Source: Spirochaeta lutea (GTDB lineage Bacteria > Spirochaetota > Spirochaetia > DSM-27196 > Salinispiraceae). Taken from it: DNA of 64,000 bases. A model generated the notes under the pieces. The model was given only the letters and a program-made list of their open reading frames with translations. It ran no database searches and had not been told where the DNA came from. The stretch lies in NCBI RefSeq assembly GCF_000758165.1, contig NZ_JNUP01000023.1, forward strand, positions 124,001 to 188,000, written 5' to 3'. Within the stretch, counting starts at the first letter, position 1; every line of letters begins with the position of its first letter. The position numbers and the translations under genes were made by a program. This document shows, one piece after another, positions 61,558 through 64,000 of this stretch.

Positions 61558-63639
61558 TTACTCCTTAAACTGTAGTTTATACAAATTACTGTATAGGCCT
61601 TTTTGGTTCAGAAGCGACTCATGCGTTCCTTCCTCGGCTATGGAGCCCTTGGCGAGAACAAGAATATGATCAGCATCCTTAATAGTTGATAGCCGGTGAG
61701 CGATGAGTATGCTGGTTCGGTTCTGCAAAAGGGAGTTCAGGGCCTGTTGGATGCGGAGTTCGGTCTCTGAATCAATGTTAGCAGTGGCTTCGTCTAGGAT
61801 AATCACTCGTGGATCCTGAACCAGGATACGGCCGAATGCCAGGAGTTGCCGCTGACCGGTTGAGAGATTTGTTGCTCCTTCGCTGAGAACCGTGTCGAGT
61901 CCATGAGGGAGCCTTTCGATGAAATCCTTTGCTTGTACCGTCTCAAGGATGTTCCAGAGGGTCGCGTCGTCCACCGTATTTCCCAGTAGGAGATTATTTC
62001 TAATGGTATCGTTAAACAGGCTGATATCTTGCTGAATCGGCTGGATGGCTCTGCGTAGCGATGAAAGTTGGTAGTTTTGCAGAGGAACACCGTCAAGCCA
62101 GATTGTTCCGGAATCTATATCCCACATCCTGGTCATCAGGTTTGCAATGGTGGTTTTTCCCGCACCGGTGTGCCCCACCACTGCAATCCGTTGACCGGGG
62201 GATACGGAAAAGCTTAGGTTTTTCAGCACAGGTTCATCAGGCTTATAGGAGAAGCAGACGTTTTCGAAGCGTATTGCCCCCGCGATTCCTGAAGGGTTTA
62301 TGGGTGTACCGGAGTCCTGAATCTCATCTTTTTGATCCAGGAAGCTGAATACCCGTTCTCCCCCGGATAACGCTGATTGAAGAATGGTGAATTTTTCTGA
62401 CATATCCATCACGGGCTGGTAAAACCGGCCAACAAGATTAACAAAGGCGACTAATATTCCCAGGCTGACCATGCCGTTGAGAAATAGCAGCGCTCCAAAA
62501 AAGATGCTGGCACCAGTGGAGAGGGTTGAAAGAAAATCTACCGATGGACGGAATACTGAAAATACATACATCTCTGACAGGTTTGCACCAAGCAGGGAGT
62601 TGTTCTTTTTATTAAAGATTGACCGTGCCCATTGCTCCTGTACGAACGCGTGAATTACGGACATTCCGGCGATATGCTCCGATAAAAACCGGGTGACCTC
62701 GGAGACCCAATGTCGAACATTCCGGTAGGCGGATCGAGCCTTCCGACGAAAAAGTAGGGTTAATACCAGAACCGGTGGCAGAGTAGCAATTGTAATAAGG
62801 CCAAGCTCTCGGTCCATAAGGAGTAGGGTCGTAACAACCCCCACCATCAACGAAATATCCTTTAGCAGACTGGTCAGGACCGAGGTGAATAATTCATTGA
62901 TCGTCTCGACATCATTGGTAACCCGGCTGACAAGAGTGCCCACAGGGATGGTTTGAAGTGCCCCCAGGCGTTGTTTAGTAACATGTGAAAAGAGCTGAAT
63001 CCGGAGGTCTTTCATGACGTACTGCCCGGACTTTGCGGTAAAATAGACCTGCCCGAAGGTAAATAGTAAATTGATTACCAATAATCCCAATAACAGGAAG
63101 ACCTTTGACCTCAGATTTATATGGTCCTGACGCCGTAATAGTGTTACAGCTTCTTCCGGAAGGGATTCCAATGCTTCAAGCAAGATTCCACGGTTATCTG
63201 AGACGGTTCCAATTGTTTGTAACCCATACAGCTCTATTATTTCCTCGGTTTCCTCGGATAATGTAATAGGAATTACCTGCCGCAGAATTTGGTCGCCATC
63301 TGAGAGGTCTGGGGCCAGAGAAAAATCACCCCAACCGGCCAGTAATTCTACATCTTTTCTGGGTATAAGGATGTGGGACCCTAGATTGTACATTTTCTGT
63401 TGAGAAGTACGACCGGCATTCTCTATTTTTCTAAGAATATCTTCGGCATTTCTTTCACTGGGTACCGTAAGAGCATCGTATTGTGGATATAAATCCTCAT
63501 CAATAGCGGACTGAAGGAGGACCGGGATAAACAGTTCCGCCACGGTCGCGATGATCAATGAAACAAGAGCTAGAGTAGCTATCTTCCAGTAGGGCCTAAG
63601 ATAGGATAGTAGTCGGGTAAAGAGAGCGGAATCCTTCAT
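61558..63639 (-). CDS. ABC exporter subunit with consensus ATP site
   Basis: A 693-residue half-exporter with six membrane helices and one ATPase. Between helices 1 and 2 there is an unusual insertion of about 150 residues (about 45-195), predicted outside the membrane. The ATPase carries Walker A GHTGAGKTT, signature LSTGQRQLLAFGR and Walker B VIILDEATANID with catalytic Glu. It is the second of two overlapping genes forming a heterodimer like BmrCD/LmrCD; these export drugs, peptides or lipids. The large outer domain may be a substrate gate. Confidence 0.92.
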   Translation of the reverse strand: MKDSALFTRLLSYLRPYWKIATLALVSLIIATVAELFIPVLLQSAIDEDLYPQYDALTVPSERNAEDILRKIENAGRTSQQKMYNLGSHILIPRKDVELLAGWGDFSLAPDLSDGDQILRQVIPITLSEETEEIIELYGLQTIGTVSDNRGILLEALESLPEEAVTLLRRQDHINLRSKVFLLLGLLVINLLFTFGQVYFTAKSGQYVMKDLRIQLFSHVTKQRLGALQTIPVGTLVSRVTNDVETINELFTSVLTSLLKDISLMVGVVTTLLLMDRELGLITIATLPPVLVLTLLFRRKARSAYRNVRHWVSEVTRFLSEHIAGMSVIHAFVQEQWARSIFNKKNNSLLGANLSEMYVFSVFRPSVDFLSTLSTGASIFFGALLFLNGMVSLGILVAFVNLVGRFYQPVMDMSEKFTILQSALSGGERVFSFLDQKDEIQDSGTPINPSGIAGAIRFENVCFSYKPDEPVLKNLSFSVSPGQRIAVVGHTGAGKTTIANLMTRMWDIDSGTIWLDGVPLQNYQLSSLRRAIQPIQQDISLFNDTIRNNLLLGNTVDDATLWNILETVQAKDFIERLPHGLDTVLSEGATNLSTGQRQLLAFGRILVQDPRVIILDEATANIDSETELRIQQALNSLLQNRTSILIAHRLSTIKDADHILVLAKGSIAEEGTHESLLNQKGLYSNLYKLQFKE

Positions 63640-64000
63640 AGCTGAGCCTCGGTATCATCTTCTGACTGCTGGAGATTATAAATATCTCGATAGTAACAAT
63701 CCTTCCTGAGGAGTTCAGCATGTGACCCCTGGTGAGTAATGGTACCCTGCTCAAGCACGATGATTGTATCGCTGAGGCGCAAGGCGTTTACACGATGACT
63801 GATCATAATGGTTGTTTTTCCTCTGCGGATAGCCATTATGTGGGAAAGAATATGTTCTTCTGTCTGGGCGTCTACCGCACTGAGGCTATCATCTAGTATG
63901 AGGATGTCGGGGTTGCTCATGAGCCCTCGGGCTATGGCTATGCGTTGTTTTTGCCCCCCGGAGACGGAAATGCCGCGTTCACCGATTTGGGTTTCAATAC
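63636..64000 (-). CDS. ABC exporter subunit with degenerate ATP site, cut by window end
   Basis: Only the C-terminal 121 residues lie in the window; the frame is open to base 64000. VSGGQKQRIAIARG is a normal signature, and Walker B reads ILILDDSLSAVD, with Asp at the place of the catalytic Glu, so this half should hydrolyse ATP poorly. The stop overlaps the next gene's start by four bases (ATGA). Together they form a heterodimeric exporter with one active and one inactive site. Confidence 0.9.
   Translation of the reverse strand, partial: IETQIGERGISVSGGQKQRIAIARGLMSNPDILILDDSLSAVDAQTEEHILSHIMAIRRGKTTIMISHRVNALRLSDTIIVLEQGTITHQGSHAELLRKDCYYRDIYNLQQSEDDTEAQL

Noticed and set aside
1-64000. 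tRNA, rRNA, CRISPR, prophage and insertion sequences
   Set aside because: No tRNA-like arms, no regularly spaced direct repeats, no transposase or integrase motifs were seen by eye.

Overview
The window looks like a chromosomal segment from a free-living, saccharolytic spirochaete. This is an inference from gene content: a TmpC/PnrA-type purine nucleoside importer, an M23 peptidase next to a bactofilin, YaaR and PSP1/RicT homologues, many lipid or secreted proteins, and B12-dependent MetH. No rRNA, tRNA, CRISPR array, phage or insertion sequence was seen, so the lineage is not proven.

Layout. 1-2034: the end of a TRAP transporter gene and an alpha/beta hydrolase. 2162-10472: a sugar locus made of a promoter, an ABC binding protein, two permeases, a NagZ-like GH3 enzyme, a short GH94 phosphorylase-like enzyme and a ROK-type repressor. 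11018-15942: methionine synthase MetH, a small rubredoxin and a secreted PQQ-type sugar dehydrogenase. 16217-18632 (minus): ilvD and an unrecognised gene with a possible attenuator between them. 18688-22823: a cobalamin riboswitch controlling btuFCD, followed by a 2-hydroxyacid dehydrogenase. 22870-27456: a membrane histidine kinase with a periplasmic binding domain, a response regulator/diguanylate cyclase and a small exported protein. 27782-33311: nagA, a Na/phosphate cotransporter with a PhoR-like kinase, and trpR. 33586-37498: a large unknown protein, a secreted MsrA, a small membrane protein and a UspA. 37608-47606: a NatAB-like ABC system, several methyltransferases, an SH3-like wall-sensing protein, an Ldh_2 dehydrogenase, a LiaF-like protein, an acyl-ACP thioesterase and a divergent thymidine kinase. 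47719-58047: a purine nucleoside ABC importer facing a tightly overlapped purF-purM-purN-purD operon, with tatD upstream of it. 58143-64000: M23 peptidase, bactofilin, YaaR, RicT/PSP1, and a heterodimeric ABC exporter cut by the window end.

The most unusual signal is non-coding. A family of imperfectly palindromic repeats of about 105 bp lies only between genes: three near full-length copies (947-1051, 16091-16195, 59823-59927), two clear but diverged copies (61453-61556, 33354-33443) and two weaker ones (52590-52692, 10526-10630). Five of the seven lie where two genes converge. Other points of interest are the cobalamin riboswitch with a visible start-site hairpin, a coding-like minus-strand frame that runs back into that riboswitch without a start codon, back-to-back interleaved promoters at 35644-35682, a pair of divergent genes whose start codons overlap, a GH94 enzyme lacking the usual C-terminal domain beside a GH3 enzyme with a NagZ dyad, and an M23 peptidase with an altered metal-ligand motif beside a bactofilin.
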